From positions 1 to 8,999 of the forward strand of contig JAUNAE010000144.1 in NCBI GenBank assembly GCA_030527765.1: DNA of 8,999 bases, written 5' to 3'. The position numbers were made by a program, and so were the translations under genes. The stretch is from Eubacteriales bacterium. GTDB taxonomy: Bacteria > Bacillota_A > Clostridia > Lachnospirales > Lachnospiraceae. The notes below the pieces were generated by a model. The model saw nothing but the letters and a program-made list of their open reading frames with translations, was not told the origin of the DNA and did no database searches. Every line of letters starts with the position of its first letter. Position 1 is the first letter of the stretch. Of the stretch, positions 7,453 through 8,999 are shown piece by piece.

Positions 7453-7466
7453 CTATGCCGTTTTTT
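7364..7466 (+). ncRNA. Candidate small RNA of about 100 nt
   Basis: The transcript predicted from the promoter at 7330-7358 would start near 7363-7365 and end at the terminator T-run at 7461-7466. Its 5' part can form a 7-bp stem, TAAAACG/CGTTTTA (7368-7385), with loop AAGG. An alternative stem, TTACC/GGTAA (7383-7396), with loop TAAA shares bases 7383-7385, so the two cannot both form fully. A single-stranded stretch (about 7397-7430) leads to the terminator stem. The only start codon of note, ATG 7409, would give a 9-residue peptide with a badly placed ribosome site. No known RNA family is recognised. Its 3' end is antisense to the last codons of the recombinase gene. Confidence 0.4.
7424..7466. 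terminator. Bidirectional intrinsic terminator shared by convergent transcripts
   Basis: CGGCATAGTCG (7431-7441) and CGGCTATGCCG (7450-7460) form an 11-bp stem with one G-T wobble and an 8-base loop. On the plus strand it is followed by TTTTTT (7461-7466). On the minus strand the complement of AAAAAATT (7423-7430) gives a T-run. It therefore ends both the rightward transcript from 7330 and the leftward recombinase message. The recombinase stop codon (7453-7455) sits inside the stem. Confidence 0.8.
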
Positions 7467-8999
7467 CATTGCTCGGGATTTGAATATCCCCAATAAAGTT
7501 AAAAACGATTTTCAGCTTCTTGGTATCACGTGACCATAGTTTTTCGTTCTGGTATACATACACCTTTTCGATGAAAGTCCTGATGATTTCTGCGTCCAAT
7601 TCCTGAATGTCTGTGTACCTGTGGACGATTTTAAGGAAGCTGTCAACATTGGCGGTTTTCTCTGTAGCTTCTTCAATAATCGCCTCTAGTACTTGGACAC
7701 GGTCTTGCAGGTCATGCTGCTCCGCCTCATATGTAGCTGTCATCTTCGCAAAACGCTCATCACTGATTTTGCCTTCCGCATTATCTTCGAAAAGCTTCTG
7801 AATGAAGGAATCAAGCTTACTCATTCTGGCAGTTGACTGTTCGTATTCTTTCTTGCTTTCTCTGATTTCACGCTCCGCAGCTTTGGCATTCGTCTTGGTT
7901 ACAAGCTCTACAAATTCCGCCTCGTGTTCCTTGGCAAATGCAGTAACTTGCTGAATGGAATATAGGAGTGCGGCTTCAATATCCACATTCTTGATTTGGT
8001 GTGATTCGCACACCTTTTTCCTTTTCTTGCGATAATTTGCACATACCATATATTCTCGTTCGTGTGGCCATCCTTTGCATCTTACCTGATAAAGCTTAGC
8101 ACCACAGTCTGCGCAAAATACCATTCCGGATAATATCGGCATTTCACCAAGCGGTGTAGGTCTACGTCTGCCATCACGGATTCGTTTTACCGTTTGGAAG
8201 GTTTCTTCGTTGACAATGGCTTCGTGAGTATCTTTGAAAATGTGCCAATCAGAAGGATCATTCTTTATCTGCTTCTTAACTTTGTAGGATTTCTTTCTTG
8301 TTTTGAAATTGACGGTGTGTCCGGCATATTCATATCTTTCTAGAATCCCTGTTATGGTTTTATGGCTCCAACTATAAGGATTATCAATTACCACATTTTG
8401 ATATAATCCTTGTTCCTTATAATAAGCAGTAGGCGTTAAAACCTTATTTTCTTCCAGCTTTCCCGCAATTTGAGTTGGACCATATCCCTGCATCGTTAAT
8501 TGAAATATATTCCTTACAACTGTTGCTGCAGGTTCATCGATAATCCAATGATTCTTATCCTCTGGATCTTTCTTGTAACCATATGGTGCAGAAGTGCTGA
8601 GAGGCTTTCCAGACTCACCCTTAGCCTTGAACACGGCTCTGATTTTCTTGCTCGTATCCTTGGCATACCATTCATTGATGATATTTAGGAATGGTGTGAA
8701 GTCGCTGTCCTGTTGATTGTTGCTGTCAACACCATTGTTGATGGCTATGAATCTGACATCTGCCTCCGGGAATGCAATCTCTGTGTAATAACCCACTTTA
8801 AGATAATCTCTACCAAGTCGGCTCATATCTTTTACGATGACAGTTCCCACACGATCTGCGTCAATTTCTGTAATCATGCGTTGGAAGTCCGGTCTATCAA
8901 AGTTCGTGCCACTCCATCCATCATCAACGAAGTATTCAGTGTTAGTAAATCCATTATCATCAGCGTATTTTTTCAATATTGATTTTTGGTTCTTTATAC
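7453..8999 (-). CDS. Large serine recombinase, TndX/TnpX-like, 5' end beyond window
   Basis: A site-specific recombinase that would excise and integrate a mobile element through a phosphoserine intermediate. The frame stays open beyond the TTG at 8976 to the right edge, with seven further codons reading IKNQKSI, typical of this family just after the catalytic serine segment. The TTG is therefore not the start, and the true N-terminus including the nucleophilic serine is outside. Residues below are counted from the TTG. Resolvase catalytic fold to about 115, with DMSRLGRDY at 50-58; recombinase domain about 125-265; zinc ribbon with CADC (288-291) and Cys312/Cys323; charged coiled coil about 345-440; and a DUF4368-like C-terminus (about 446-500, YTDIQELD and FNFIGDIQIP). 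The visible 514 residues plus a short missing head suit Tn5397 TndX (about 530) better than the longer TnpX. The gene ends next to a host-type AIM24 gene, as expected for a recombinase at an element's border. Confidence 0.93.
   Translation of the reverse strand, partial: IKNQKSILKKYADDNGFTNTEYFVDDGWSGTNFDRPDFQRMITEIDADRVGTVIVKDMSRLGRDYLKVGYYTEIAFPEADVRFIAINNGVDSNNQQDSDFTPFLNIINEWYAKDTSKKIRAVFKAKGESGKPLSTSAPYGYKKDPEDKNHWIIDEPAATVVRNIFQLTMQGYGPTQIAGKLEENKVLTPTAYYKEQGLYQNVVIDNPYSWSHKTITGILERYEYAGHTVNFKTRKKSYKVKKQIKNDPSDWHIFKDTHEAIVNEETFQTVKRIRDGRRRPTPLGEMPILSGMVFCADCGAKLYQVRCKGWPHEREYMVCANYRKKRKKVCESHQIKNVDIEAALLYSIQQVTAFAKEHEAEFVELVTKTNAKAAEREIRESKKEYEQSTARMSKLDSFIQKLFEDNAEGKISDERFAKMTATYEAEQHDLQDRVQVLEAIIEEATEKTANVDSFLKIVHRYTDIQELDAEIIRTFIEKVYVYQNEKLWSRDTKKLKIVFNFIGDIQIPSNEKTA

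Noticed and set aside
7330..7533. 67-codon plus-strand ORF running from the promoter into the recombinase gene
   Set aside because: It would start within the -35 box, crosses the terminator stem and is antisense to the recombinase; no ribosome binding site.

Overview
The window looks like chromosomal DNA from a Gram-positive anaerobe of the class Clostridia, most likely a Lachnospiraceae-type gut bacterium. The reasons are strong purine-rich ribosome binding sites (GGGAG, AGGAG, AGGGGG), intrinsic terminators with T-tracts, a fused IIBCA beta-glucoside PTS protein, an RpiR-family regulator, and a large serine recombinase of the Tn4451/Tn5397 kind. The assignment rests on protein style and signals only; no marker gene is present.

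Bases 67-4650 hold a compact minus-strand beta-glucoside utilisation locus. An RpiR-type (HTH plus SIS) regulator (3679-4569) is followed by a beta-glucoside PTS transporter (1623-3512) and a GH1 6-phospho-beta-glucosidase (189-1595). The PTS protein would import and phosphorylate an aryl- or oligo-beta-glucoside, the GH1 enzyme would split the 6-phosphoglucoside, and the SIS-domain regulator would sense a sugar phosphate. The 166-base gap between regulator and transporter holds a perfect 15-bp hairpin and a cluster of GTTTCA/TGAAAC repeats. That is the best candidate for the operator and leader of the transport operon.

Bases 4570-4983 are intergenic. They contain the likely regulator promoter, an unrecognised orphan reading frame (4699-4893), and a TATAAT box directly abutting a 12-bp hairpin. 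Bases 5047-7300 hold a plus-strand pair: an NSS/SNF-family sodium-coupled symporter, with a preferred GTG start at 5047, and an AIM24/TIGR00266-family protein.

From about 7300 the character changes. A strong plus-strand promoter (TTGACA/TATAAT) lies about 100 bases before a bidirectional terminator, with a structured stretch and no convincing ORF between them: a candidate small RNA. The terminator also closes a minus-strand large serine recombinase gene (7453 to the right edge). That gene is incomplete: its frame stays open past the TTG at 8976 and runs out of the window, so the catalytic N-terminus is missing here. It probably marks one end of an integrated mobile element that extends to the right, with the junction to the host chromosome somewhere in 7301-7452.

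I did not find a convincing new multi-gene system. The best leads are the structured transcript beside the recombinase and the leader architectures upstream of the PTS and symporter genes.
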